The notes under the pieces are model-generated. The model had not been told where the DNA came from. It worked only from the letters and a program-made list of their open reading frames with translations, and searched no databases. Of a stretch of DNA of 64,000 nucleotides, positions 13,404 to 28,039 are shown one piece after another. The stretch covers positions 25,055,250-25,119,249 of the forward strand of contig CM026570.1 in assembly GCA_015143295.1 (NCBI GenBank), given 5' to 3'. How positions within the stretch are numbered: position 1 is the stretch's first letter; every line of letters begins with the position of its first letter. Origin of the DNA: Tetracentron sinense (lineage: Eukaryota; Streptophyta; Magnoliopsida; Trochodendrales; Trochodendraceae). Made by a program: the position numbers and the translations under genes.

Positions 13404-16400
13404 CCCCCTTTCTCTTTTATTTTTCATTTTTTATTCCTTTTCCTTTGATGGCACTAAGCCACTAAACTCTTTTGCCTTTTTCCTGCTTATTTGGCATGCA
13501 TTACTTCAGCAAATTATGTGTCACGCCTCCAGAATCTACACACAATATATCTCATAATTGTCCAGATCCCGGAACGTGAACCGGGAACACATCCTAATAT
13601 AAAATGGCATATCACAAAGATTAAATCCATTAACAAATATGAATATCAAGCATGAACGAGATTTCTAAAGAAAGCCAATGCTATTCAAATCATCATCTAA
13701 TTGCTTAACACAAGGGTACCTCACTACAAATTCTCTCAAAGAAAAGGAATAAACCAACTAATGATCCAATAACTCTTAAGCATGAGGAACTTCTATCTTC
13801 CTCAGGTACTACCTAAAAATATCAACATTTCAAGAATGAGCACAAAGCCCAACAAGATAAACACATCCATTAAGGAAACATCAACATGTTGCTATTACAT
13901 TGTCTACACATGCAATTAATAACAACTACAAGTAATTTTTCATTTTCCTATTGTGTATTACTCTGATCTGTTCACTTGTCCTTAGGGGTCGTACTTAACT
14001 CACCCTGGTGAATCATTCGGGGCAGCACAGAGCTCGCCCAAAAAGGGAATGCTTGGGATCGCACACACTTCACCCAAAGCGGTTAAACCTGGGTAGCACA
14101 CAACTCTTCCAGTTAACCATCCACTGGGTTCAATCTTAGATCGCCTAGTTTCTAACCCTGGGTCATACACAACTCGCCCAGTATCCAATTTAGGGGTCGT
14201 ACTCATACGCAACTCACTCCATTAATGGACCCTACACATTGTCAGGGTTATCAATCATTACAATTCAGTGCAATTAATAAGGCTTGCATAAGAATTAATC
14301 ATAATTTATATCTAAACAGGCATTGTGTAACTTTGGCATGCATTCAAGTTTTCATAACTCAGATCATAATAACCATAGGAAAACAAAGGCATACATGAGT
14401 GAATCACACAAACATACTGCAATTTCCAAGTTTTTTTTGGTTAGAAACAGTGGCATCTGTTCGAATCAATCCAGTTTTGTTCGGACACATCCTCATTCGA
14501 ACGAACTACAATCCCAAGAGTAAAAGTGATTCCATTTTGCGAACAATAAGCAATTCCGTTCGAACTAGGTGGTCCTCGTTCCCCTCTCGTTTGAATGAAT
14601 ACAGTTCGAGAGCAATTAAAACACACTATGCGCAAATAGTGAGTAATTCCGTTCGAACCAGGCTATGCTCATTCAAACGGATTGTGGCAGAACACGAAGA
14701 CAACCCCAATTTTCTCCCATTAAGCCCCAAAACTTGCCAATTTGGACATGAATTCTTTCAAAGCAATATTATTAAATACTACAATAGCATAAATCATTAC
14801 TAAAACATGAATAAAAGACAAATGAAGTATCTACTTGCCTTTCTTAGTAGGTTATGACTATTTTTATACTAATCAAACAGAAGTGATTGTCTTAAATGGA
14901 TCAAACTGCTCTCCTCGCGAAACTCGAATCTCGGATTTGTCTTCCAAAACTCAGCTGCCGGTTCTCCCTTTCTCCAGCACGTTCTCTTCTCTTAAGAATT
15001 AGGTTTCTGATTAATACTGTAATTAAGTTTTCTCTTTGCTTATATGCTAACCCTATTCATTATTTACAGGATTGCTGTTATTAACTGTTTTTGGTTTCAA
15101 GCGGTAATTAAACCTGGTTTTTGAAATATTCTCATTTAGTTAACATCAAGTCAAATTAATTTTAATGGTCAAATGCGCAACAGTAAATTACCAAAATGCC
15201 TTTAGAAGAGGAAATTACAAAATACCCCTAGAAAGTAAATCAATAAATTATGGTCACTACATTATGCTGTTTTATTTTTGCAGTGAAATTAGGAGCTTAT
15301 CTATGCTTTATTTTTAATTTTTATTTTCAGTAATATCTGACATTTCTTTATTTTTTTAAATGGACTTAATATAATAATTTTTGGTTGCCTAGGCATGGTT
15401 TAGCAATCCTCACCTAGGGAACCCCTATCTAACACCTAGATGACAACCGAGTGTTTCTCACAGTATACCCAATAATGATATGAGTGAAGCTCATTTGACA
15501 AGGATCAAGTTGAATGCTGATGTTGTTCTGTTCTATACAATGCACACATAATAGATGGAGATTAATTATGTCTATGAGATGTGTTTGGTTTTTGTTTTTT
15601 TTGTCGAATTTGATACTCCTAACATGTTGATACTTTTTTTCCCTGTAAATTCAGTGGCACGCGGATTAAGACCCGCAAACGGAATATTGCAGCTCCTCTG
15701 GACCCCGCAACATTTGCAGATGCAGTGGTCCAGATATATCTGGATAATGCTGGTGATCTGGTAAGTTTGCCTGTGTCTTCGAAATGCTATGGATTATTCT
15801 ATTGTGATGTGGCAGAAAATGTGCCTGGGTCCTTTGTAATTTTAAACTGATTAAACAGTTCATGAAGAATAGTCATCCTCGGATGAATTTCAAGTGTAAA
15901 ATAAATGGTTTGTTAGCATTCCAAGATTCAGTTATCTTGTATGCCTGACCAAGCATTTTCTGTTCACAGGAACTTGTTGCTAAGAGCATCGAATCTTCAG
16001 GCCTTAACTTCTCAAGATATGGTGACACCTTCTTTGAGGCAAGAATCTTGATCCACTGAGAAAATTCTTTCTTATTTTCATCTGAACTTTGTTTGGACGT
16101 GAAATCTATTTGTTGGGGAAGTTATAGTTATAATGTTCTTTCTATTGAAGAGGTGGTCTGTATAGATTACAGGTATCTGGGCATAGATTACAGTTTCATT
16201 TCTCTGTACTGGATTCTGTAAGTGTCAGGCCTATGTCAGCTTCACACCTTGGTCATTTGAGAAATGGGGTTGGATTTTGAAAGTCCCACTCAAATATTTC
16301 GGGTCATTTCAGAAATGGGGTTGGATTTTGAAAGTCCCGCTCAAATATTTCAATTGGAGTACTGAAGTACATTGCTAACAACAGAGATGGAATGAACTGA

Positions 16401-19400
16401 TTAACACCAATAAAAAGGATGACCTTAAAGTCCTTATTCAATCTATCGAAGTCCAGCCTGCTCCAACTCACCGTGTTAGGATGGACGTTAACTGTAAACC
16501 CACAGCTCCGACAGCCCTGAAAATAGCTATAATCCAGCCTCCTCCAACTCAGTTTCTGTACCTGCTCTGTTTCCACTTCACCTTCGAGGAAATTCCCTAC
16601 TGAGCAGCAGTAGAGGAAACTTCTTCTCTCTTCTTCCCCTTGGGGTTGACTAGATCCACCTTGCCTGACGATTGATTGAAAACTGGTACTTGACCAAAAT
16701 CAGGCCACCTCCTTGTAGGAGCAATGCGATCAGCCATGCATTCGAACATCTAACATTCCAGCACACACTCCCTCATGTTTGAAACTATAGATCTCTACTT
16801 AGTATAATGCAAAAGCTCTTTTTAGACATTAATCTCATTGAATCAGCCAGAAGGACCCAACCACTTTCCGTAGTGCATTTAGTAGGTACAGATATTTAGT
16901 TTTCCTCATTCCAGACAAATAAACATACTTTATTGCTTGCCAATTATCTTCTGATTCTGATAGATTTAATGTTTCTGAGGTGGAAAAAAAAGAGAGCAGA
17001 CCCCATTGAAGACGGGAGTGGGGTACAGCAAGGCCATTTCTGTCCACCGCCTAATTTAGTTTATAATTGTAGGTGGTCTTCACAGGAGGGCGTACTCAAC
17101 CTGGCACAACAAAGTCTGATGAAGGGGAGCGCCACACTTACTCTATTATAGATTGTGAGCCAAAACGTGAAGCGATTATACCATCTGTTCTCTACATTCA
17201 GAAGATCCTACGCAGGAGGCCTTTCCTGATTAAGAATCTCGAAAATGTTATGCGAAGATTCTTGCAGTCGCTGGAGCTTTTCGAGGAGAATGAGAGGAAG
17301 AAGCTCGCGATTTTCACAGCCCTTACATTCTCCCAGAAGCTGTCTGGGCTTCCACCAGAGTCAGTTTTCCAGCCGCTTCTCAAGGATAATCTTGTGGCCA
17401 AGGGGCTAGTGCTATCGTTCATGACAGACTTTTTCAAGGAATATCTGATTGATAATAACCTTGATGATCTGATTTCGATTCTGAAGCGGGGTAAAATGGA
17501 GGATGATCTCCTCAACATTTTCCCGTCCGCAAAGCGCTCTGCTGAAGGTTTCTCTGAGCATTTCACGTGGGTATTTCCTTTCAAGGATAATGCAATTGTT
17601 ATTACAGAGTTCTGATCTGTCTAAATTGCTGAAATTACATGACTAGCTCAAATTGAGAAATTGTGATCCTGGAACCCAGATATTTTTGTGAAGTACCGAA
17701 TACCAACATGTTTTAGCAACTGTTGCAGCTGCCAGAAAATGATTTTTTCCTGTTAATTTTTTTTAGTTGTCTAGAATAGAGGTTGTCAAGCATGCATGTG
17801 TGTGTGTCTATATTTATTTGTCATATTGATTCTATTTAAAAAGAAGAGAGTAGTATTCCTGTTATAAATTGCTGTGGCTTACTTCTTGAAACTAAACTAG
17901 GTTTATTTTGTTGTGAGGCAGCTCAACGTTTATTCACAGCGTAGCTATTTTGTTGTTATATTATATATATAATAGGGTTTCATGCTTTACGGTTTGTGAG
18001 AAAGATTAAGAGAATAGAAGAGAATGAAGAAAGCAAAGTAGGGTTTGAATTATCGTCTCAGTTACTCCACCCTCTAGATTCTTTTAATATTACTCATGAA
18101 GATGAAAGTACATGAATGTCTTTGATACAAAGAGTATAAAACATAAAGACATAAGGACATTATGGGCTTATTTAATTTGGCCCCCGTTACAACACTCCCC
18201 CTCGAGCGGGACATATATATTTATCATGCCAAGCTTGCCTAAAAGCTCACGATGTCGTGATGAAGCAATAGCCTTAGTAAGCACATTAGCTAATTGATCT
18301 TCCATACTGACAATCAATAGTATTTGAAGCTACCTTCTCTCATATGAAGTGCCTATTAACCTCAATATGCTTCATTCTATCGTGCTATACCGAGTTATGT
18401 GCAATACTAATAGCAGTTTTATTATCACTATATTGCTTCATCTCTTATTGGTTTGAGAAATCTCAAATCCAGTTCAGTCATAAGGGTTTTTATTATCCAC
18501 AATAACTCAAATGCCCCATAAGCCATGGCTCTATATTTCGCTTCAGCACCAGACCTTGCCACTATAGACTGTTTTTTGCTCCTCCAGGTGACCTTATTAT
18601 CACCAACCAAAGTACAATAGCTGGTTTAAATCTACGATATGTAACTGATCCAACCCAATCTTCATTAATATATGTCTTTACATGTAAATGACCATTCCGA
18701 CTATAGAATATATCTCTCCAGGTGATGACTTCAAGTACCTCAATACTCTTTCTGCAGCATCCATATGAATAGTTCTCGACTTTTGCATAAATTGGCTGAT
18801 TACACTTATTACGTATGCAATATTTGGATGAATCAAGGAAAGATAGATTAGCTTACCAATAAGCCTTTGAAACATGCCAGTATCTTCGAGCAAGTCTCCA
18901 CTCATGATCAAGCTTGATATTAGCTTCCATAGGTGTAGATATTGGTTTTGAGCCAAGCTTCCCAGTATCTTTCAGCAAATTAAGATTATATTTCCTTTTG
19001 AGAGATGAAGATGCCCCTGTTGGATCGAGCAATTTCAATCGCAAGGAAATACTTGAGCAATCCCAAGTCTTTAATTTTAATTCTTTAGCCTGAAGGACCT
19101 TGAGCTTCTATATCTCCCTTGGGTTATCTCCTATCACAACAATATCATTCACGTACACCAACAATGCAGTAACAGTATCTCCTTGATGCTTCACAAACAA
19201 ATTATGATCTGAGTGACACTGCTTATACCAAATCTTTTAACAACTCCATTGACCACTCAAACTAGGCTCTAGGAGACTATTTAAAGCCATTAATTTTCTT
19301 CTTCAAACGATAGACCTTGCCTTTTTAATTTCGAACATTGAATTTGGAGGTAGATCCATATATACTTCTTCTTGAAGACCCCTATAAAGAAATGCATTCT

Positions 19401-22400
19401 TCACATCTAGCTGTAAGAGTAGCCATGACATATTGACAGCTACTGAAAGGCATGGTTCAAAATATCGGTATCGGTTGCCGTATCGTTAAGTCCAAAACAA
19501 GATATGTATCGATGTATCGGACTATATCGTATGGATACGGTGGAAAAAATCAGGATACGCTAAGAAATGCTTGGATACGTAATGAAAAACTTGGATATTT
19601 TGCATAAAATTTCCTTTAATGCAAATATAAGCTATTAACAAACTAAAGGAAGGTCTCCAATTATGTTTATAATCATACATCTGGAGTTGAAAATTTTAAA
19701 AAAGATGTGCATGTTGTGCTGATAAGAAGGTATGAAAATACAAACCAATCGCTTAGCTAAGTATAAGAAAAATAATTTAGATATTAAAACCTTATATTCA
19801 ATGAGTTAAATAAGAATGTATTGAATTACAACCATAAATTTTATACTTAATATAAGTCTTCTATGCTGAACTGTTACATTGTTAGTTGACTTTTTGACTA
19901 TGAAAATATTTTTTAAGACTAAAATATGAGACTTTTTTTGCCAAACTTTTAAGTTTTGGTAATATTTTATATAATAAAGTGTATGAAATTTTGATATTTG
20001 AGAAATACCTTATCATTTGAAAGTTGAAATTTTGACCAAATCCCTAAAAGGTGTTAAAAAAAGGATTTTGTTCTTGAACTGAAAGTTAACTTTTTATTCT
20101 TCAGGAATTTGGATCAAGATAATTTTTCTTGAATTCAAATGGGGGGATAAACTTATTTGCATATAAATATTTTTAGTAAATGAAAGTAATATTAATTTAA
20201 AATCATTTACTTAAATAGTATTTTATATAAATAAGTTGTGTGTATCATGTTTGTGTTATGGATCCTAGTGTAAATGGAAGGAGAAAAAAAAAAATTGAAA
20301 AATCCCCCATATCGGGCATGTATTTGTCTGATATGAGGGATTTTTTTTTTCCAGCGTATCAGTGTATCTGGTAGCTCCAAACAGGATACGTATCAGTCCG
20401 TATCGGTCGATACGTATCGATATTTTAAACCATGCTGAAAGGTGAACTCTAACTGTATTAATCTTCGCCACTAGAGCAAATGTCTCTTGATAGTCGATTT
20501 CAAAGGTTTGTGAAGTGTGAATTCCTTAGCAACCAACTTCGCTTTGTATCTGTCTATGATATCACTTACCTTGCATTTCACTGTATATCCCCACTTGCAT
20601 CCAACAACTTCTTGTCTTAGGAGCATTGACAAATTCTGATGTATAATTATTGGTGAGCACCTTCACCTCCTCCCACATTGCATCCTTCCACTTAGGATGT
20701 TGCTATGCTTTTGTTACACTAGAGGTAATAGACATTGAAGATGAAACAAAGCCTCAAAAAGATGAAAAAGTGAATCATACGAAACAAAGTTGCAATAGGA
20801 TGAAAAGTACCAGCACGTTTCCCTTTGGTTAAGGCAAAGGGAACTTCAAGATCAGAAGTTATGAGTGAGGATTAAGAATTACCTGGTCTTGTAGCAGTCG
20901 CGAAAGCATGATTTAGATCTACAGAGCTATTCTGAGAGGGTTGCTCAGTTAATAGAAAAACTACACTTCCGATCGTCTAAAGTATGTCTTTAGCTCATTT
21001 TCCTCTTCACCAGTAAACTCTACAGGAGACAATGAAGAAATAGCCAGTGGTGATTCACAACTTTTACAATCACCTAGGGTTGGAAGGGATAGCTCTTCAT
21101 TAATATTCTTCTCGTGAAGAGAAACCTAGAGAAAAAAGGAACAAACTCAAAGTAAGACACATCTTTAGAGACAAACAGCTTACATGTCAAAGGATTGAAA
21201 CACGTATACCCTTTTGGGTGTAGTACCCCAAAAACAAGACTTGGAACAATTTGAACCCAAGATGTGGAGAAAACATGTACATCCAAACACTCGAAGTTGA
21301 AGGCTGAAGAGAGGACTCTCAGGATACAAAATCTGATATGGGGTCTTAAATCCCAGAACTCTAGTAGGCATATGGTTGACTAGTTAGGCCGTTGCAAGCA
21401 CTACATCGGACCAAATTTCTTTTCCACTTTCATATGAAGTAATAAACTAGGGGCAATCTCAAGCAAATGTTTGTTCTTACCCTCTCCCACCCCATTATGT
21501 TGTGGTGTATAGACAACTATTCCGATGAATGACACCATGTTCATCAAGTCAAGTGCAGTGAGAATAATCATCAATAAAGAAAATGAAATATCGATATTCA
21601 AACACAGATAGAGTGGGAGAATGTCCCTATACATTAGAATGCACACTCTCAAAGGTAAAGATCTTCTTTTACACTAGGAGACAAAGTAATACAACAATGT
21701 TATGCGAAGTGTCAACTCACAAGTTTCACATTGCAAAATTTGAGAGATGACAGATCCAACATACTAGAAAATAGAATTTTCAAGGACTGAAACATCAAAT
21801 GATGTAACCAATTGTGCTAGAGCAAGATCCGGTCTTTATTAACATAACTACTGGACTAGAGAGCACTAGAAGAACCAAGAGCGTAATCTAGAATGTAAAG
21901 TCCATCTACTTCACGTTCACTCCCAATCTACCGTTGTGTCACCAGATCCTGAAAGACAATGAGATGGAAAGAAAGTCATTACAATTTAGATGTTTAATTA
22001 AATTGCTAACATAAAGGAGATTAGCATAAAAACTAGGTAGATGTAAAACATAAGATAATGAAAGATTGTGAGTGATAGTGATGTTTCATTTCTTAGATAC
22101 AAAGAAAAAGGAACCATTAGCTATTTAACTTTTAGAGGACCCAAACAAGGATTATTATTTTTTGATCAATACCCAAACAAGGATTATAAGATAAGAATAT
22201 AGAGGACATATTAGACATGTGATATGAGGCTTCTGAATCGGTGATCCAAAGAATCTCAGGTGATGTTAGGAGGAGATATGACGAGTCGATGTATGGATAC
22301 CTATTTGAGCAAAGGAAGTAGATGATTAGTGGAGGTCTCTATATGTGAAAGTAAATGTCTAAAGTGCCCAAGTTCCTCTCTGAAAATTGATGACATCTCC

Positions 22401-25400
22401 TTCGGCAAATACTGAGAATGGAAAGGCATAGTGGATGAAGCACTGTGCTGTAGAAGATCCAGGGTGAGTACTTTGTCGGTTTACCAACAAGGTTCTAGCA
22501 AGCTTCCTTAGTGTGTTTGGTTTTGCCCATAGTTGCAGGGAAGGTATGTATAAAGCAGGAAAGTGGCTTCCCTAGAAGCTCGATTCCTAGACTCATTTCC
22601 CAGACTCGCTTCCCAGGAAGCTCACTTCCATCATGTCTCATTTAGTGATAAAGGGGGCTATGTATGTAGGAAGTGATTGGATTGACCCAATTCTAAAGCC
22701 TATGGTGTAGATCCTGAGCAAGTATTGTTGGATTGAAACTTACGATACTTAGTTCTCCACAAATATCTTATATAAGATAACAACAAAGGTAAGGTTGGCC
22801 ATCCTAATATAATGAGAATGAGGCACACATATCTCATTTCTCTCTTGCTTTGGTAATTATGAACTTTTGTCACAAAGGTCACATTTTAACTTATGCTTCT
22901 CATCTTGCTTCGGTTTGCTAGGCCTTGCCTTGTTCCCTCTCGGTGGAAGTGTGACAGAGGCTAAAGCAAAATGCTCTAAAGGAGTAGACACTGAATGCAT
23001 GGAAAGTCTCCTGCTTTCTTCTCCTTGAACAAGTGCGTACACCTGAATCAAAGACGACAACTTTTCCTTGCTCAGTATTTGAACCCGAGCCAACTCAAAT
23101 TCCAGGTTCAACCCAATCAAAAACTCAGAAATTTTGTTTTGAGAATGGTAAGCTTGTCACACATGCTACGAAGACGCAAAATATTTGGCTAAGGATCTCT
23201 CTCCCTGACGTAGATGGGAAGTCTCTTACCATAAGTGATAGAATCGAGCAATATTTGGAGCTTGTGAATACGTTTGGAGCCTTTGGGCAATTGAGTCCCA
23301 AATCTCTTTTGATGCGAACATCGGAGCATCAAGTGTGCGAGTGTATGAGCGAAGGAGGAGAGCCCCTACACATGTTTCTTTATGGAGGGACGACATGTAC
23401 ATGGGGATGGTTCAAGCTTTTGATGGATGATTTGGAGCGTTGAAGGCCTCATGTGCACATAAGATTCATATAAAGACCCCACATTGGGAAGATGTGCACA
23501 TGGGAAGAATTCAGCATGTCATCTTTAGGTTAGGATTTAATTTGGGCTTTTATAAGGCCCAAATAGGGCCTTAGGTGTGGTACTAGTGGGTTATAATGTT
23601 AGTTTAAGTAATTGAGGGTACTATAGTCTTATTACATGTTATTAGGTTTTTTTATGTTTTAATCTTTGCCATCGATTAGTTTAATGACCTAGATTTCATA
23701 GGAGGTTTTAAGAGTATAAATACTTGTAAAGATTCTTTTCTAAAATACATAATTTTTATGAATAAAATATGAGAGCTTTTTGGCTTTTTAGAATCTCCTG
23801 TGATGGGAATGGTGTGATGCCAATCTTTAAGTGATTCCAAGGTAATCTTCTCTATCTATTTCTCTCTTTTATTTATTTGTTCTTCTTATTTATTTTCTAG
23901 TTTTCTAACCCAAGAACCCTAATCCAAGAAACCTAATCCAAGAACCAATTCCCCTTGCTGTCACTTCACCCTACAACAATTCCATTACTATCCCGGTCCT
24001 TCCTCCAACCCTACATACCCCTACCTATTGCTGCTACAGGCCCCTGCAGCTTGCCCATTGCTGCTGCAGCAATCTTTTTCCCTATCTTTTGGCTGCCCTA
24101 AACCCTACATTCTTTGTCTTGCTGTTAGAGTCATCCTATTCCCTTGCACTCGCAACCATACTTGTCCTATAACTTCAAAACCCTAAAACAACAAATACAC
24201 CCAAAACCTTAAAACCACAAAACCCTACCCTAAATTAGTCTCAAGCCCTAAGTCAATTATAAACCTAAACAATAACAACCTTTCACACACCCTATTCCTA
24301 ATTGTTAATATTCGTGATAGTTCTTGTTACTGGTTTGTTGTGATCTCATTCCATATTATTTAAACCCCAATTCACATGGATGTTTCACCCTATAACCATT
24401 GTTGACCTAAAAGATTTTTCTTTGAAATCCTCAATTGACAAGGAAATCACATTGCTTATTGACCTAAATCCCTAAGCTAGTGGAAATTCCCACTTCCATT
24501 ACGATCACTCAATTCGGTTTGGGAAATCCTTTATTGTGGGATTGTGATTTAACCTTAGACATTGTTAATCTCCTTTTTGGAGTTCTTTATGGTGATTGTG
24601 AAATTTAGATAAATTTATATTTATTATTATTGCTGAAATTTGAATTTTGATCTCACAAACACATCATTCTAGGTTAGTTGCATGGTCCTGCATCAACTTT
24701 GGTATTAGAGCCTAAGGTTAGCTTAGGGTTTGTCTCTTGCATTTACGTTTCAGGCACATTAGCATCTAATGCATCACTTATAGTCTTAGGACACCTAGTT
24801 AGTAGTTAGTGCATGCCCACTTGTAGTGAGAAGAGATACCAACCAAGCATGGACCCCACACCATTCACCAAGGTCTTAGAGTCCCTCAACAACCGTCTAG
24901 CCTGTATGAAGGTTGTATGAAGGTTACTATAGAAACCCATAATACCAATGCCCGATTAGCTATCCTTAAGACTTCCCATTATAATGACCAAATATTTGGA
25001 GGAAGAAGAAGGGTCCCATAATGTAGGTGTTGGTATAGGTAGATACTGAGTCTTGGGCCGTGGAAGAGAGCGAGATTACCATCACCCTGTCGAGTATCAG
25101 GATCCATATGGTCCGGATGATCGACATGTGAGATCCATCAAGATTGAGGCCTCGAGCTTTAATGGTCAACTCGACCCAAAGGCCTTTCTTGATTGGTTAG
25201 CAGACATGGACCACTAATTCGAGTGGTATGAAATGTCTAAAGGTCGTAGAGTTAGGTTTGTCAAAATGAAACTGGTGGACCAATCAAAACTCTACTAGAT
25301 CAATGTTGAGCGAATGAATGAACGATTAGAGAAGGACCCCATTGTCCAGTGGCCTGAAATGAAAGAGAATCTCAAAGAGAAATATCTTCCTTTAACCTAT

Positions 25401-28007
25401 CGTGAGAAACTCATGGGTCAGTGGCAATCCCTTCGGCAAGTCTCTATGTCTGCTATGCCACTAATTACATTGTAAAGTTTGGGGAATTTATGATACGCTG
25501 CAATGTAAGGGAGGACCCTTTAATCACACGTTCTAGTTTTAGATTTAGCCTCCGCCCAGAGATCCAGAGAGAGCTTATCTCTCATTATATCAGCACCTTA
25601 GAGCATGCCTCTCAAATGGTGCAAGAGCTAGAGCGGTATCCAAAACCGCAATTTACTAGGCAGTTTGATTCTCGCAATCCTGCCTGTAGGTCTACTCCTC
25701 TTGTGGAGCTATCATCAGCTCCCGAGTCCCTTGTGGAGCTACCCCAAGCTCTCGAGTCCCTTCTGGAGCTTCCACCAACCCCTGAGTCCCTTGTGGAGCT
25801 TTCAACAACCCCTGAGTCCCTTGTGGAGATACCATCAGCTCTTGAGTCCCTTGTGGAGATTCTACCATCTGTGGTGCCATTAGTCCCTAAAATTTTAGGA
25901 GGTCTTCCATGAAGATGTATCAGATAAGCTCTCACCCATGCGTGACATCCAACACGCACTAGATCCTATTATTATAAGTCATTAGAGTGAGTCCACATAT
26001 TCATTTGCACAACAAATTCATGGTTTGCATGATGAGATCGGAGAACGAATTTCAGTTAATAATGAAACTTATAAAATATCTGTTGATTCACATTATTACT
26101 GTAAAGAGCTTCAAGTGAGAGATTATGAGATGACAATGGTATCACAGGCCCGTAGTGCTGGACCACATAAGATCTTGAAGCAGGTTTGTCCTAATGGATA
26201 TGTGGTGGACTTTCCACCTGACATCTGTATTAGCCCAATATTCAATGTGGAAGACCTTGTTCTTTTCAGAGGTCCAGCAACATCACCTATTGACCCATAT
26301 GATAGCTTACATGATGACATTGTTGCTGAGCCTAGCTCGGACTCACCCTTCACCTCAGACCCACCTCCCCCAGACTTGCCTCCCCCAGACCCATCTCCCC
26401 CAGACCCACCTTCCCTTCGTGATGACCCCCATGCTGATCTTATTCTAGACCCACCTCCACTGCCATTGCCTCCTAATCAAGACTCATTCTTTTCTTCAAG
26501 GCCACTTTCACTATTATTGTCTCCTTCATTTTCATTGCCTCCACTACTCATGTCTAGCACTATAGAAGAGATAGAGGATATTTTGGATGAACAGATGATT
26601 TCCACTAGACACGGGGGATATCAAAACTATCTCGTCAAGTGCAAGGATAAGCCAGAGAACGTGGATTACGCGGGATGAGTTACAATGACTTCATCCGGAT
26701 CTTTGGAGCACTACGATAGCTTTATTTTGCCAGTGGTGAAATCTTCTCAGCCGAGGGGAGTTGATGTGGACATCGGAGCATCAAGTGTCCGAGTGTATGA
26801 GCAGAGGATGAGGAGGAGGAGGAGAGCCCCTACACATGTTTCTTTGTGGATGGACGACATGTACATGGGGTTGGTTCGAGCTTTTGATGGATGATTTGGA
26901 GCGTTGAATGCCTCATGTGCACATAAGATTCATCATGAAGACCCCACATTAGGAAGATGTGCACATGGGAAGAATTCAACATGTCTTCTTTAAATTAGGA
27001 TTTAATTTGGGCTTTTATAGGGCCTAAATAGGGCCTTAGGTGTGGTACTAGTGAGATATAATGTTAGTTTAAGTAATTGAGGGTACTTTAGTCTTATTAC
27101 ATGTTATTAGGTTTTATTATGTTGTAATCTTGGCCATCAATTAGTTTAATGACCTAGATTTTGTAGGAGGTTTTAAGAGTATAAATAGTTGTAAAGACGT
27201 TTTTCTAAAGTACAAAATTTTTGTGAATAAAATATGAGAGCTTTTCTAAAATACAGAATTTTTATGAATAAAATATGAGAGCTTTTTAGCTTTTTAGAAT
27301 CTCCTGTGATGGGAATAATGTGATGCCAATCTTGGAGTGATTCCAAGGTAATCTCCTCTTTTTATCTCTTTCTCTTCTTTCTTTGTTCTTGTTCTTTATT
27401 TTCTGGTTTTCTAACCCAAGAACCCTAACCCAAGAAACCTAATCCAAGAACCCTAATCCATGAAACCTAATCCAAGAACCCATTCCCCTTGCGGTCACTT
27501 CACCCTATAGCAATTCCATTACTGTCCCAGCCTTTCCTCCAACCCTACATACCCCTACCTATTGCTACTACAGGCCCCTGCAGCCTTCCCATTGCTGCTG
27601 CAACAATCTTTTTCCCTATCTTTTGGCTGCCCTAAACCCTACAGTCCCTCCTCTCTTGCTGTTAGAGCCATCCTATCCCCTTACCCTTGCAACCATGCTT
27701 GTCTTATAACCTCAAAACCCTAAAACAGCAAATACACCTAAAACCTTAAACTACAAAACCCTAAATTAGTCTCAAGCCCTAAGTCAATTATAAACCTTAA
27801 CAACAACCACCTTTCACACACCCTATTCCTAATTGTTAATATTCATGAAAGTTCTTGCTGCTGGTTTGCTGTGATCTCATTCCATATTATTTAAACCCCA
27901 ATTCACATGAATGTTTCATTCTATAACCATTGTTGAGCCTAAATGATTTTTCTTTGAAATCCTCAATTGACAAAGAAATCACTGTTGCCCAAGAATTGAC
28001 CCTAGAA

Positions 28008-28039
<32 letters not shown>

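Larger units (their letters stand above)
18206..22990 (-). pseudogene. pol: copia A pol remnants (integrase, RT, RNase H)
   Basis: In minus-strand order: integrase pieces at about 21180-21660 ([32 protein letters not shown]), RT to RNase H pieces at 18430-19450 ([40 protein letters not shown]). The RNase H start motif and the integrase PQHNG motif are clear. The hAT-like element cuts the RT region at 19450/20435. Many stops and frame changes; no intact protease was found. Confidence 0.75.

Noticed and set aside
14323-14803. Plus-strand frames up to 134 codons
   Set aside because: They lie in the CG-motif and tandem-repeat part of a gypsy-type LTR; no protein homology is visible.
17198-17584. 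128-codon minus-strand frame
   Set aside because: Antisense of the conserved 5MP exon 5.
25612-25959. 115-codon minus-strand frame rich in STRDSG repeats
   Set aside because: It is the reverse reading of the 30-nt gag repeats; gag homology flanks the plus-strand reading.
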